Source of the DNA: Sedimentisphaerales bacterium | Lineage (GTDB): Bacteria; Planctomycetota; Phycisphaerae; Sedimentisphaerales; Anaerobacaceae | DNA: 64,000 nt | Direction: 5' to 3' | Assembly: GCA_016927855.1 (NCBI GenBank) | Contig: JAFGLV010000037.1 | Coordinates: 1-64,000 of the forward strand | In this document: in pieces, positions 1 to 9,707 of the stretch | Layout of the letters: every line of letters starts with the position of its first letter | Numbering within the stretch: the first letter of the stretch is position 1 | Position numbers and translations under genes: made by a program | Notes under the pieces: model-generated | The model's input: only the letters and a program-made list of their open reading frames with translations | What the model was told of the DNA's origin: nothing | Database searches by the model: none

Positions 1-2
1 CG

Positions 3-659
3 ACCGTGCCTTTGCAGGCGCACATGATCGTGACGCCGCCGGCACGGACCGAGTGGCAATACCGCCCCACAGCGAGCGCGGGCACGACACAGGCTGACAC
101 CGGGGTCGATACGACGCCGTTGCCCTACTGGGTCAGGATCTCGCGTCAGGGCAACACGATCACCGGGGAGCGTTCCGCTGACGGACAGACGTGGCTGCCG
201 CTGACGGCGGGTGACCCCGCGTCGTCGCGGGTCGATCTGGTCTTGCCCGATCCGGTCTACATTGGCCTGGTGGTATGCAGTCACGTGGCCGGGACACCGG
301 CCGGCGCGGAATTCTCCCACGTCGCGGTCACCGGCACCGTCTCGGCGGGCTGGCAGTCAGCCGCCGTCGGCGCCGACCAGGTCCCCGGCAACGGGATCGA
401 TGCGTTCTATATCGCGGTGCAGGACAGCGCCGGCCGCGAAGCCACGCTGGTCAATCCCAATCCGTATGCCGTTTCTGTCAATCAGTGGATGCAGTGGGCT
501 ATCCCCCTGAGCGATCTCAGTGCGGCCGGCGTCAACACCGGGAGCATTAGCAGGTTTGTCGTCGGCGTCGGCGACGGGACCAAGCCCAGTCAGGATACGT
601 CCGGCCTGCTGTATATCGACGATATCGCCTTCGGCCATCCGATTCCGGCTGAGGATTGA
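3..659 (+). CDS. C-terminal part of a secreted DUF1349/LamG-type multidomain protein (5' cut by window edge)
   Basis: The reading frame is already open at the first base, so this is the C-terminal end of a longer gene. The visible 218 codons match the end of the next gene downstream. They contain a concanavalin-like DUF1349-type segment (motif WVRISRQGNTITGERSADGQ, then an IGLVVCSHVAG strand) followed by a beta-rich terminal domain ending in LLYIDDIAFG. Such domains sit at the end of large extracellular proteins in Planctomycetota and are thought to bind carbohydrate or cell-surface polymer; the function here is inferred. For about the first 400 bases the DNA is very similar to bases 3111-3510, pointing to a recent duplication or gene conversion. 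A terminator follows about 50 bases after the stop. Confidence 0.85.
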   Translation, partial: TVPLQAHMIVTPPARTEWQYRPTASAGTTQADTGVDTTPLPYWVRISRQGNTITGERSADGQTWLPLTAGDPASSRVDLVLPDPVYIGLVVCSHVAGTPAGAEFSHVAVTGTVSAGWQSAAVGADQVPGNGIDAFYIAVQDSAGREATLVNPNPYAVSVNQWMQWAIPLSDLSAAGVNTGSISRFVVGVGDGTKPSQDTSGLLYIDDIAFGHPIPAED

Positions 660-705
660 CCGCGCGACGCGCCGGCAGGCGACGGATAGCCGCAACGCAA
701 TCCCA

Positions 706-742
706 CGGGGCCCATCGTTTCGCGACGTGGGCCCCGCTTCTT
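706..742 (+). terminator. Rho-independent terminator after the truncated first gene
   Basis: A perfect 9-bp GC-rich stem (706-714 pairing with 728-736, arm CGGGGCCCA) encloses a 13-nt loop and is followed by CTTCTT. It lies between the stop at 659 and the Shine-Dalgarno of the next gene, so the three tandem surface-protein genes are probably separate transcription units. Confidence 0.7.
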
Positions 743-811
743 GAAGTCGCGGCGCCGCGCCCAAGGGATTTGCCACAGAAGCCAACGTTATTGTCAGAAG
801 GAGGAACAACG

Positions 812-3772
812 ATGTTAGCTCGGACATGCGTTCTGGTAGCGATCTGCACTTTGGTCTGTTCCAGCCTCGCGGCGGCGGCCGCACCGGCCGTGCACCCGGC
901 CACCGGAGAACCATTGGTAGTAACGTGTCTCAGAGGCACTCCCGCCGCCATCGACGGGGACTTAAGCGACTGGAACCTGGACGCCATGACACCGGCCGTT
1001 CTTGACGTCGCCGAGCAAATCAACTCCGGCGCGACCAGTTGGGACGGCCCGGACGACCTCAGCGGCAAGTTTTATCTGCTCTGGGATGACCAGAACATCT
1101 ACATCGCCGTAGTGGTGAAAGACGACCTGCTGTCCGCGACCAAAGCCGGCAGCAACATCTGGAATGCGGACTGTGTAGAGATATTCTTTGCCACGACTGA
1201 CGCAGTTCCGACAGCCAGTGCCCCCTCTACGATCCACTACCAGTACGGCTTCAATGCCAATGCCCAAAAATGGAACTGGTGCAACATGGACGGCTCAACG
1301 GATGTCGAGCCTGACTACCTGCAGGTCGCCGCCGGCCGCACGCCCGATGGGTACATCTGCGAAGCCTCCATCGCGTACGGGCATATGCTCTCACTCGACT
1401 CTACGGCAGGCAATACCCTCGGCTTCCACCCCGTGCTCGACGACACCGAAGCCACCGACCGAGAGATCCAGATGACCTGGACCAGCCGCGAAGCTCACGA
1501 CCAGAGCCTGGGGTATGGGCACGTGATTCTCTCGCCCGAGCGTGCCGTCGCGCGGGAACTCGCCCACAGCCCGAAGCCCGCCCAGGATGCCGTGGATGTG
1601 CCGGTTGACACGATCCCGTCATGGAGCCCCGGTGAATTCGCGGTCAGCCATGATGTCTATTTCGGCACGGTCTTCGACGATGTCAACAACGCGACGCGGA
1701 ACGCTCCTCTGGGCCTGTTGGTCGGTCAAGGCCAGCAGGCTACCACATACGAGCCGCCCAGCCGGCTCCAGTACGGCCAGACGTACTACTGGCGCATCGA
1801 TGAGGTCAATGCGCCGCCCGACAGCACGATCCACAAGGGCGCCGTCTGGAGTTTCACGACGGAACCGCTGCTCCACCCGGTCGCGAACATTGTCGCTAGC
1901 GCTTCGATTCCCGCGGCCGACGGCTCAGGAGACCCGCAGGCCACCGTGGACGGCTCCGGCCTCGTGGATGGCCAGCACTCTCGCCAGGACGCAGCCATGT
2001 GGCTTGGCGACGGCAGCGGCGGCGGACCCGTCTGGATTCAGTTCGACTTCGACCGCCTCTACAAGGTCTATCAACTGCACGTCTGGAACTACAACGGCCT
2101 GTATGAAACGGCTCTGGGCTTCGGCTGCAAGGACGTGACGATTGAGTACGCCGCTGAGCCTGACCAATGGGTATCGCTGGGCGACTTCCAACTGAGCCGG
2201 GCCACCAGCAAGGCCACGTACGCTGGTCAGATGATCGACATCGGCGGTCTGCCGATGCGCTCGCTGCGAATCAACGTCGCCTCCAACTTCGGCGGCTTTG
2301 CCAGCTACGGTCTCAGCGAGGTGCAATTCCTCCACAAGCCCACCTTCGCCCGACAGCCCCAGCCGGCCGACGGCGCTGAGGAGGTCGATCCGGCCACCGT
2401 CCTTTCGTGGCGACCGGGCCGCGAAGCCGTCACCCATGAGCTCCAGTTTGGCACTGATGAAGCCGCTGTCGCGGCCGGCACCGCGTTGGTCGATACCATC
2501 ACAGCCAGCTCGTACGATCCCGGCGCCCTCAACCTCGGAACGCGCTATTACTGGCGCGTCGAGGAGGTCAACGACACAGAGACCCCCAGCATCTGGAGCA
2601 GCGCCCTCTGGAGCTTCACCACGCAGGAATACGTTGCCATCGACGACTTCGAGAGCTACAGCGACGACGAAGGCAATCTGATCTACGAGACTTGGACCGA
2701 CGGGTATGAAATCACCGCCAATGGCTCCCAGGTCGGCCACGATAACCCGCCTTACGCGGAGAAGAGTATCGTGCACACCGGGCGCCAGGCCATGCCGCTC
2801 TACTACAACAACACCGGTGCCGCCGCTTATTCCGAGGCCGAACTGGCCTTCGCTTCGCCTCAGGACCTCAGCGCCAACAGCGCCGACGTCCTGTCGCTCT
2901 ACTATCGCGGCGTGCCCACCGGCTTCTACGAGACGCCCTCGGGCACCATTCTCATGAACGGCACCGGCGCCGACATCGTCGACACCACCGACCAGTTCCG
3001 CTTTGCCTACAAGCAACTGACCGGCAGCGGTTCGATCACGGTGCGCGTCGATCGCATCGACAACACGCACGAGTGGGCCAAGGCCGGCGTGATGATCCGC
3101 TCGGGCCTGACGACCGTGCCTTTGCAGGCGCACATGATCGTGACACCGCCGGCACGAACCGAGTGGCAGTATCGACCGACAGCCAGCGCAGGCACGACCC
3201 AAGCAGACACCGGGGTGGATACGACGCCGTTCCCCTATTGGGTACGATTGACCCGCCAGGGCAACACGATCACTGGCGAGCGTTCCGCCGATGGACAAAC
3301 CTGGCTGCCGTTGACCGCCGGTGATCCCGCCTCCTCGCGGGTCGATCTGGTGCTGCCTGAGCCGGTCTACATTGGCCTGGTAGTGTGCAGTCATGTGGCC
3401 AATACACCTGCCGGTGCGGAGTTCTCCCACGTCGCGGTGACCGGCACCGTCTCCGCCGGCTGGCAGTTAGCCGCCATTGGCGCCGACCAGGTTCCCGGCA
3501 ATGGGATCGACAGGTTCTATCTGGCTCTCGAGGATAGTGCCGGCAAGAAAGCGACGTTTGCAAATCCGTCGGCCACCGCGGTCGCTACGGCCTCCTGGCA
3601 ACAGTGGACGATTCCGGTCAGCGACATTGCCGCCGCAGGCGTCAACGCCCCCAGGATCACGAAGCTCCAGCTTGGCGTCGGCGACAGTAGTCAACCGACC
3701 AAGAACGTTTCGGGACTGCTCTATATCGACGACGTGGCCTTCGGCCGGCCCTTGTCAGCCGACGGGCAATAG
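812..3772 (+). CDS. Secreted CBM9-like / FN3-like / discoidin / DUF1349 multidomain protein
   Basis: A 986-residue exported protein. The frame is open upstream, but the ATG at 812 is chosen because it follows AAGGAGGA (798-805) and begins a signal peptide (MLARTCVLVAI, hydrophobic, AAAA cleavage region). Domains in order: a family-9-like carbohydrate-binding or DOMON-like fold (about residues 35-230, IDGDLSDWN and WNADCVEIFF); an FN3-like module ending WSFTTEP; a discoidin (F5/8 type C) domain (about 355-500, PVWIQFDFDRLYKVYQLHVW); a second FN3-like module; then a region with DDFESY, DUF1349 and a terminal beta domain shared with its neighbours. No catalytic site is visible. Adhesion or glycan binding at the cell surface is inferred from the domains. 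It is a close paralogue of both adjacent genes. Confidence 0.85.
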   Translation: MLARTCVLVAICTLVCSSLAAAAAPAVHPATGEPLVVTCLRGTPAAIDGDLSDWNLDAMTPAVLDVAEQINSGATSWDGPDDLSGKFYLLWDDQNIYIAVVVKDDLLSATKAGSNIWNADCVEIFFATTDAVPTASAPSTIHYQYGFNANAQKWNWCNMDGSTDVEPDYLQVAAGRTPDGYICEASIAYGHMLSLDSTAGNTLGFHPVLDDTEATDREIQMTWTSREAHDQSLGYGHVILSPERAVARELAHSPKPAQDAVDVPVDTIPSWSPGEFAVSHDVYFGTVFDDVNNATRNAPLGLLVGQGQQATTYEPPSRLQYGQTYYWRIDEVNAPPDSTIHKGAVWSFTTEPLLHPVANIVASASIPAADGSGDPQATVDGSGLVDGQHSRQDAAMWLGDGSGGGPVWIQFDFDRLYKVYQLHVWNYNGLYETALGFGCKDVTIEYAAEPDQWVSLGDFQLSRATSKATYAGQMIDIGGLPMRSLRINVASNFGGFASYGLSEVQFLHKPTFARQPQPADGAEEVDPATVLSWRPGREAVTHELQFGTDEAAVAAGTALVDTITASSYDPGALNLGTRYYWRVEEVNDTETPSIWSSALWSFTTQEYVAIDDFESYSDDEGNLIYETWTDGYEITANGSQVGHDNPPYAEKSIVHTGRQAMPLYYNNTGAAAYSEAELAFASPQDLSANSADVLSLYYRGVPTGFYETPSGTILMNGTGADIVDTTDQFRFAYKQLTGSGSITVRVDRIDNTHEWAKAGVMIRSGLTTVPLQAHMIVTPPARTEWQYRPTASAGTTQADTGVDTTPFPYWVRLTRQGNTITGERSADGQTWLPLTAGDPASSRVDLVLPEPVYIGLVVCSHVANTPAGAEFSHVAVTGTVSAGWQLAAIGADQVPGNGIDRFYLALEDSAGKKATFANPSATAVATASWQQWTIPVSDIAAAGVNAPRITKLQLGVGDSSQPTKNVSGLLYIDDVAFGRPLSADGQ

Positions 3773-3884
3773 CAGCCGCAGCGCTGCTTCGGAAAGGATC
3801 TGGCCTTTGTGTTGCATCATCGCAGGAAGACAAGACCGTAGGGTCATAGCAACATCTTTCGATGATTCTTAAAGGAGGACTGTC

Positions 3885-6785
3885 ATGTACAACAGACTGG
3901 TGTATCTGATGGTGGGCGCTCTGGTGGTAGCCACGACCTGTTCGGCGTTTGCCGCGCCGGAGGATCTCATCGCCCACTGGACATTCGATGAGGGCGACGG
4001 GACCATTGCCTACGATGCGAGCGGCAACGGCAATGACGGGACCCTGGGAGGTGGAGTAACCTGGGTGACCGGCACCCTGGACGGCGCGCTGCAATTCGAC
4101 GGCTCGAGTGGCGAAGTGGTCGCGCCTCACATTGCATTCGACAACCGTAGTTTCACCATCGCGATGTGGATCAATCCGGTGTTGACGACCGACAAGATGG
4201 TCTTCTCCCAGAGGACGTCCGACTCAACCAACCTGAACCTCCACATTCGGGTGGCTGGCACGGGCGCTGCGTACGCGCCGGTTCGCGGCATCCGTTTCGG
4301 GTTCTACAGCAATGACCTCGACACGCCTACCAACATCTTACAGGACAATACCTGGTATCACGTCACCTTCTGGTATGACTACGAGAACCAGGACAGGAGA
4401 ATCTACCTCAATGGCGAACAGATCGCCCAGGCCTCGGCCGGTCCGTTTCTGGGCACGTCAGGCAACACGATCATCGGGTCGTGGGACACCGGCGAGTTCT
4501 TCAACGGCATGATTGACGACGTTCAGGTCTACCACAACGTCCTGACGGACGCTGAGATTCTGTCCATTATGAAGGGCTTGGCCGATGAGGGTCTCGCCAG
4601 CAATCCTCAGCCGGCCGCCGAGGCCGTCGACATTCCCCGTGAGGCGGCGCTTTCCTGGACCCCGGGCGCATTTGCCGCGACACACAACGTTTATCTCGGC
4701 ACAGAATTCGACGACGTCAATTCCGCCGGCGCCGGCAGCCCCCTGCTGGTCGCCACAGGACAGGCCGCCAACACGTACGATCCGCCGGGCCGGCTCGAGT
4801 TCGGTCAGACCTATTACTGGCGCGTGGATGAGGTCAACGCCCCGCCGACGAGTTCAACCGTATTCAAGGGTGAGGTCTGGAGCTTCACGGTGGAACCGGC
4901 GCTGTACCCGATCGCAGGCGTCACGGCCACCTTCTCAGTGCCGACGGCCGAAGGCTCCGGCGATCCCGTTGTGACAGTGGATAATTCCGGGCTGACCGAC
5001 GGTACGCATGGGATCGCCAACGAGACGATGTGGTCTGCCGAAGGCGTCGAGGGTGTGCCCGCCTGGCTGCAATTCGATTTCGACCGCGTTTACAAGCTCT
5101 ACGGGATGCACGTCTGGAACTACAACGGCCTGTACGAGTTCATTCTCGGTTTCGGCCTCAAGGATATCACCATCGAGTACGCCGTCGAGCCGAACCAGTG
5201 GATGACGCTGGGTGACTTCCAGCTCGCCCGCGCGACGAACAAGCCGACCTATACCGGCCAACTCATCGACCTGGACGGCCTCGCCGCCAGCGCCATTCGG
5301 ATCACCGTTAACAGCACGCAATCCGGCGGAACACAGGTCGGCCTGAGCGAGATCCAGTTCCTGCAAAAGCCGGTTTTCGCGCGCGAGCCTGAGCCGGCCG
5401 ACGGCGCCACGGAAGTGGATCGAGCCGCCTTGCTGGATTGGCGCGCGGGGCGAGAGGCCGCCGTCCATCAGATCCACCTTGGCACCGATAGTAACGCGGT
5501 AGCCGATGGCGAAGCGCTGGTGGACGCCGTCACAGCCCATCCCTACAACCCCGGTCCGCTCACGCTCGGAACGACCTATTACTGGAAGGTCGAGGAGGTC
5601 AACGACGTCGAGACTCCGACGGCCTGGGACAGTGATATCTGGAGCTTCACCGTCCAGGAGTACGTCGCCATCGACAACTTCGAGCAATACACGGACGATG
5701 AGGGCAGCCGGATCTACGAGGCGTGGCTCGATGGCTACGGCTCCAACGACAACGGCTCGCAGGTCGGCAACGACGATCCGCCTTACGTGCAGAAGACCAA
5801 TCCTCACGGCGGCGCGCAGGCGATGCCGCTCTACTACCACAATACGGAGGGTAAAGCCTACTCTGAAGCCGAACTGGCCTTTGCCTCGCCTCAGGATTGG
5901 ACCGCCAATGGGGCTGACACCTTTTCCCTCTATTATCGGGGTGATCCGGCTGCCTTCCTCGAGACCTCACCCGGCAACATCCAGATGAGCGGTGTGGGCG
6001 CCGACATCTACCAACTGACCGATGAATTCCGGTTTGCCTACAAGCAACTCACCGGTGACGGTTCGATCACGGCACGCGTCGAGAGCGTCCAGAACACCAA
6101 CGAATGGGCCAAGGCCGGCGTGATGATCCGTGCGACCCTGGAGCCCGGTGCCATGGAGGCCCTCATGGACGCCACGCTGCGCGACCGCGTGGAGTGGATA
6201 TACCGTGAGAACGCCGGGACGAACATCACCAATGCGAACACGGACGTCAATTCGACTCCGCTGCCTCAATGGGTCAGAGTCACGCGCCAGGGCAATACCT
6301 TCACCGGTGAATACTCGGCCGACGGTCAGACCTGGCTGACGATCGACGCGACGACACCTGGGACCATTCCGATGCCGAATACGGTCTACATCGGTCTGGT
6401 CGTGTGTAGCCACGTGGCAGACACGCCATGTGTCGCCGAGTTCTCCTCTGTCTCAATGACCGGCAGCGTGACCGGCCAGTGGCAATTGGCGGCGGTAGGC
6501 GTCCAGCAACCCGTTGGCAATGACCTCGACACGTTCTACCTCGCGGTCGAGGACAGCAGCGGCAAGAGGGTCAGAATGGAGAATCCGGATCCGTCTGCTG
6601 TCTACGCCAGCCAGTGGACGCAATGGGCCATCCCGCTGAGCGATCTCACTGCGGCCGGCCTGAAAGTCAATAGCATCAAGAAGCTCGGCCTCGGTGTCGG
6701 TGACGATACCCAGGCAAGCACCGGCGCTTCCGGCGTCATGTACATCGACGACCTCGCCTTCGGTCGTCCGATTCTCACCGAATAG
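3885..6785 (+). CDS. Secreted LamG / FN3-like / discoidin / DUF1349 multidomain protein
   Basis: A 966-residue exported protein starting at an ATG preceded by AAAGGAGG (3871-3878). The signal peptide is MYNRLVYLMVGALVVA with cleavage near SAFA. The N-terminal domain is a LamG/concanavalin-like lectin fold (about residues 28-225; LIAHWTFDEGDGTIAYDASG, later WYHVTFWYD). This replaces the CBM9-like domain of the upstream paralogue. From about residue 240 onward the order is the same as in that paralogue: FN3-like, discoidin, FN3-like, DDFE-type linker (here DNFEQY), DUF1349-like, terminal beta domain ending YIDDLAFG. The tandem arrangement with swapped N-terminal domains suggests duplication plus domain exchange. 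A strong terminator follows at 6824. The role is probably glycan or surface binding; no active site is seen. Confidence 0.85.
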   Translation: MYNRLVYLMVGALVVATTCSAFAAPEDLIAHWTFDEGDGTIAYDASGNGNDGTLGGGVTWVTGTLDGALQFDGSSGEVVAPHIAFDNRSFTIAMWINPVLTTDKMVFSQRTSDSTNLNLHIRVAGTGAAYAPVRGIRFGFYSNDLDTPTNILQDNTWYHVTFWYDYENQDRRIYLNGEQIAQASAGPFLGTSGNTIIGSWDTGEFFNGMIDDVQVYHNVLTDAEILSIMKGLADEGLASNPQPAAEAVDIPREAALSWTPGAFAATHNVYLGTEFDDVNSAGAGSPLLVATGQAANTYDPPGRLEFGQTYYWRVDEVNAPPTSSTVFKGEVWSFTVEPALYPIAGVTATFSVPTAEGSGDPVVTVDNSGLTDGTHGIANETMWSAEGVEGVPAWLQFDFDRVYKLYGMHVWNYNGLYEFILGFGLKDITIEYAVEPNQWMTLGDFQLARATNKPTYTGQLIDLDGLAASAIRITVNSTQSGGTQVGLSEIQFLQKPVFAREPEPADGATEVDRAALLDWRAGREAAVHQIHLGTDSNAVADGEALVDAVTAHPYNPGPLTLGTTYYWKVEEVNDVETPTAWDSDIWSFTVQEYVAIDNFEQYTDDEGSRIYEAWLDGYGSNDNGSQVGNDDPPYVQKTNPHGGAQAMPLYYHNTEGKAYSEAELAFASPQDWTANGADTFSLYYRGDPAAFLETSPGNIQMSGVGADIYQLTDEFRFAYKQLTGDGSITARVESVQNTNEWAKAGVMIRATLEPGAMEALMDATLRDRVEWIYRENAGTNITNANTDVNSTPLPQWVRVTRQGNTFTGEYSADGQTWLTIDATTPGTIPMPNTVYIGLVVCSHVADTPCVAEFSSVSMTGSVTGQWQLAAVGVQQPVGNDLDTFYLAVEDSSGKRVRMENPDPSAVYASQWTQWAIPLSDLTAAGLKVNSIKKLGLGVGDDTQASTGASGVMYIDDLAFGRPILTE

Positions 6786-6823
6786 CAGGATTCGTTGAGG
6801 TCGCTTTCACAGCAGAGCGTCGC

Positions 6824-6858
6824 GGGGCCTGTGTCGGCACGGCACAGGCCCCCTTTCT
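6824..6858 (+). terminator. Strong rho-independent terminator closing the surface-protein cluster
   Basis: A perfect 10-bp stem GGGGCCTGTG/CACAGGCCCC (6824-6833 with 6843-6852) with a 9-nt loop is followed by CTTTCT. It lies 38 bases after the stop of the LamG protein and before the galactokinase-family operon. Confidence 0.8.
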
Positions 6859-6992
6859 ATGCCCATCGGCCCCATCCCGCCGGCCCTGCGTGAACATGAG
6901 ACGAGCCTTGATCTCCCGTGCTGCGTGCGTTATAGTCCCGCTTGTCGTTTCCAGTAAATCGGTAATCGCGCAGTAGGAGGCACCAGGGCCAC

Positions 6993-8243
6993 ATGGAGCT
7001 GACACAGGAAGGCCAAGCGGCGTTGGAGAGAATCCAACGGTGGGCGAAAGAGCATAAACTCGACATCGCAGGCGGCAAGGTCCGGCGGACTTCTTCGCGG
7101 TTCTGCCTGGGTGTCGAGCACGGCGACTACAACGGCACCGAGCTCTTCGGCGTCGGCACTGACCGCTTCATCTGGTTCGCCTACAAGCCCAACGGCACGA
7201 ACCGGATCAGGCTTTTCAGCGGCAACTTCCCGGACGACGGCGTGGTGAGCTTCGAGAGTGGCAAAGTGCCTGCGCCCAAATCGGCCGAGATCGCGCACGC
7301 CTGGGCGCGTTTCCCGTACGGCGTCGATTACATCCTGACGCGCGAAGGATTCAAGCTGCCCTACGGATTCGACGCTGTGCTTTATGGCAACATCCCGGGA
7401 GGCGGCATGTCCCGCTCGGCCTCCTTGACGACCAACCTTATCCTGACCACCTTGGAGGTCAATCACTACGAGAAAGATGAGGCGCCGGACCTCAAGATTA
7501 TCGATATGGCTCAGGCGGTCGAGAACACCTACATCGGCTCGCCTTGCGGCCAGCTCGACCAGATCATGATCTACTTTGCCAGGGAAGGCATGGGAACCTA
7601 CTACAACCCCCAGGACCGCTCGATCAAGTACGTTCCACTCGGCGCAGGCGCGACGGACTTTCGCATCATGGTGCTCGATACCGGCACCGACCGTCCCGGC
7701 CTGGAGAAGTCCACCTACGCGGTGCGGCGGCGGCAGTGCGAGGAGCTCGTCGGGTTGGCACAGAAGGCCGGCATCAAGATCTCCTCCCTGGCCGACGTCA
7801 AGGACGAGACGCTCTACCGCAAGATCACGGACCAGTTCCGCAGCCAGCACGCGGACTTGTGCGACCGCCTGACCTACATCTTCGGCGCCCAGCAACGGTT
7901 CTACCAGATGCTCGACGCCTGGAAGAGCGGCGACATCGAGACCGTCGGCGCCATCTTCCGCGAGGATGGCGTCGGTCTGCGGGACCAATACAAGATTTCG
8001 GGCCCGGAGCTGGAGACGATGTGCGACCTCGTGCGCACCGTGCCGGGCGTGTTGGGCGAACGCATGTTGGGCGGAGGCGACAAAGGTGCTTCCGGCGCCC
8101 TGGTCAAAGCCGACAGTGTCGACGCGGTCAGGCAAGCTGTCGAAGCAGGCTATCCGCGCAGCCGGCCCGACTTCGCCGACCGCTACGCCGTGCACGTCTG
8201 CAAGGTCGTCGACGGCGTCAAGACGTTCGATGGTGTGCTCTGA
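6993..8243 (+). CDS. Galactokinase-family GHMP sugar kinase
   Basis: A 416-residue cytoplasmic sugar kinase of the GHMP superfamily. Three family motifs are visible: the substrate segment VEHGDYNG (residues 41-48, equivalent to the galactokinase GEHTDYN signature), the ATP loop GNIPGGGMSRSAS (132-144), and a C-terminal glycine-rich motif MLGGGDKGASGALV. CGQLDQ at 185-190 carries the catalytic-base aspartate region seen in galactokinases. Phosphorylation of galactose or a related sugar at C1 is expected; the exact sugar cannot be read from sequence, and L-arabinokinase is an alternative. AGGAGG lies about 12 bases before the ATG. It is the first gene of a tight operon running to the lyase at 15841, so it may feed sugars released by the downstream glycan enzymes into UDP-sugar pools. 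Confidence 0.85.
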   Translation: MELTQEGQAALERIQRWAKEHKLDIAGGKVRRTSSRFCLGVEHGDYNGTELFGVGTDRFIWFAYKPNGTNRIRLFSGNFPDDGVVSFESGKVPAPKSAEIAHAWARFPYGVDYILTREGFKLPYGFDAVLYGNIPGGGMSRSASLTTNLILTTLEVNHYEKDEAPDLKIIDMAQAVENTYIGSPCGQLDQIMIYFAREGMGTYYNPQDRSIKYVPLGAGATDFRIMVLDTGTDRPGLEKSTYAVRRRQCEELVGLAQKAGIKISSLADVKDETLYRKITDQFRSQHADLCDRLTYIFGAQQRFYQMLDAWKSGDIETVGAIFREDGVGLRDQYKISGPELETMCDLVRTVPGVLGERMLGGGDKGASGALVKADSVDAVRQAVEAGYPRSRPDFADRYAVHVCKVVDGVKTFDGVL

Positions 8244-8252
8244 GTGCCTGCA

Positions 8253-9206
8253 ATGACGCAAACGCGCGCCTCATCTGAGAAAGGCTCATACGTCGCGACG
8301 GTCCTGTCCAACCGCCGGATCGGCGAGTGTTTCTGGAAGATGCGTCTGCGTTTTGCCGGCAGCGGCGCGAGAGCCTTCGGCGGATTCCGAGCCGGACAGT
8401 TCTTCCAGATCGACGTCGGTGAAGTGGCTTTGCCGCCACTGGATGCGATACCCGCCCACCTGAGAGACGGCGCCCACCGCCACGTTCTCCTGCGGCGACC
8501 GTTCAGCTTCGCCGAGGTCACAGTCGGGCCGGACCTGACCGATGGCGAACTGCTCTACTGCGTCGTTGGCCCCGCCACGCTCCGCATGACAACCCTGGCT
8601 GAAGGCGATTCGGTCGGCATCACCGGTCCGTTGGGCAAGGGTTTCTGGGTCCCCGACAACAAGAAAACCGCCCTGCTCGTCGCGGGCGGGATGGGCCTGC
8701 CGCCGATCTCATGTTTGGCGAAGACGCTGGCCGCCGAGTATCCGGATATCGAGGCTATCGCCTTCCTTGGCGCCAAGACGGCCCGCGCCCTGCCGATCGA
8801 GGGCCGGCTCGACCAGACGCCGGGACAATCAACATATGCTGTCCCCATCTTCGCCCAGTCCGGCATCCCGTCGATCCTGGCGACCGACGACGGCTCGATG
8901 GGCTTCAAGGGGACCGTGGTGGAGCGTTTGGGACAGTGGCTTCACGAACAGGGCGCAGACAGCCGTAACGAGCGGATCATTTATGCCTGCGGTCCCGAAC
9001 CGATGTTGGCCGCGGTGGCTGGATTCGCGCGCGAGCACGACATCGACTGCCAGGTGAGCATGGAACGCCGCATGGCCTGCGGGATCGGCCTGTGCCAGAG
9101 CTGCGCCGTGGAGTGCTGCGCGGAAGGCTCGAATGGGACCGTCTACAGGCTGTGCTGTAAGGACGGTCCCGTCTTCGACGCCAGGGACGTGGTCTTTGAC
9201 GTGTAG
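8253..9206 (+). CDS. pyrK: Dihydroorotate dehydrogenase electron-transfer subunit (PyrK)
   Basis: A 317-residue iron-sulfur flavoprotein that passes electrons from PyrD to NAD+ in class 1B dihydroorotate dehydrogenase (UMP synthesis). Visible signatures: the FAD-binding motif RRPFSF, an NAD-binding segment VAGGMGLPPIS, and C-terminal cysteines for the [2Fe-2S] cluster (CGIGLCQSC followed by YRLCCKDGPVF). The start is taken as ATG 8253; a GTG at 8244, directly after the upstream stop codon, is an alternative adding three residues. The central part is longer than in many PyrK proteins, with an insert around AVPIFAQSGIPS. The gene abuts the galactokinase-family gene, and its partner pyrD lies two genes downstream in the same operon. 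Confidence 0.9.
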   Translation: MTQTRASSEKGSYVATVLSNRRIGECFWKMRLRFAGSGARAFGGFRAGQFFQIDVGEVALPPLDAIPAHLRDGAHRHVLLRRPFSFAEVTVGPDLTDGELLYCVVGPATLRMTTLAEGDSVGITGPLGKGFWVPDNKKTALLVAGGMGLPPISCLAKTLAAEYPDIEAIAFLGAKTARALPIEGRLDQTPGQSTYAVPIFAQSGIPSILATDDGSMGFKGTVVERLGQWLHEQGADSRNERIIYACGPEPMLAAVAGFAREHDIDCQVSMERRMACGIGLCQSCAVECCAEGSNGTVYRLCCKDGPVFDARDVVFDV

Positions 9207-9232
9207 GACGCCGCGTTGCAGGGAGTGACGCA

Positions 9233-9679
9233 ATGGGATACGAGGATGTTCTGCAAGAGCTGGCCCCGTGTGGGCTGAATTGTCGCAAGTGCATGGCCAA
9301 TCAGGACGGCGACATCAGGAAGACCAGCGAGCGATTGCTGCGGCTGCTGGGCTCTTTCGACAGCTACGCGAAACGCTTTTCGGTCTTTCTCCCCGCCTTC
9401 CAAGACTACCCGGCCTTCAAGAGGCTCCTGATGCACTTTGCCCAAGGAGATTGCCGAGGTTGCCGCGTGGGCGACTGCAAGTTGCCTGACTGCCAGGTGC
9501 TCGCGTGCTGCCAGGCCAAGGGCGTGGACTTCTGCGGCCAGTGCGAGGAGTTCCCCTGCGAGGGCACCAGCTTCGATGCCGACTTGACGCGCCGCTGGCT
9601 CCAGATGAACACCCGGATCAAGGAGATTGGAGTTGAGGCGTACTACGAGGAAACCAAGGACCTGCCGCGCTATGTGTGA
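9233..9679 (+). CDS. DUF3795 cysteine-rich protein
   Basis: A 148-residue cytoplasmic protein of the DUF3795 type, recognised by the spaced cysteines in APCGLNCRKCM, GDCRGCRVGDCKLPDCQVLAC and CGQCEEFPC. The family is uncharacterised; the cysteines probably bind zinc or an iron-sulfur cluster. It is separated from pyrK by 26 bases (GGGAGTG as ribosome site) and from the next gene by 28, so it is co-transcribed. A redox role beside PyrK/PyrD is possible but not shown by the sequence. Confidence 0.8.
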   Translation: MGYEDVLQELAPCGLNCRKCMANQDGDIRKTSERLLRLLGSFDSYAKRFSVFLPAFQDYPAFKRLLMHFAQGDCRGCRVGDCKLPDCQVLACCQAKGVDFCGQCEEFPCEGTSFDADLTRRWLQMNTRIKEIGVEAYYEETKDLPRYV

Positions 9680-9707
9680 AACCGAAGACAGGGAAAGGAC
9701 ACGCCGG

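Noticed and set aside
1925-3430. 501-codon open frame on the minus strand inside the surface-protein gene
   Set aside because: It is the mirror of a GC-rich coding gene; it lacks a ribosome site and any recognisable domain, and the plus-strand protein has clear domains and a signal peptide.
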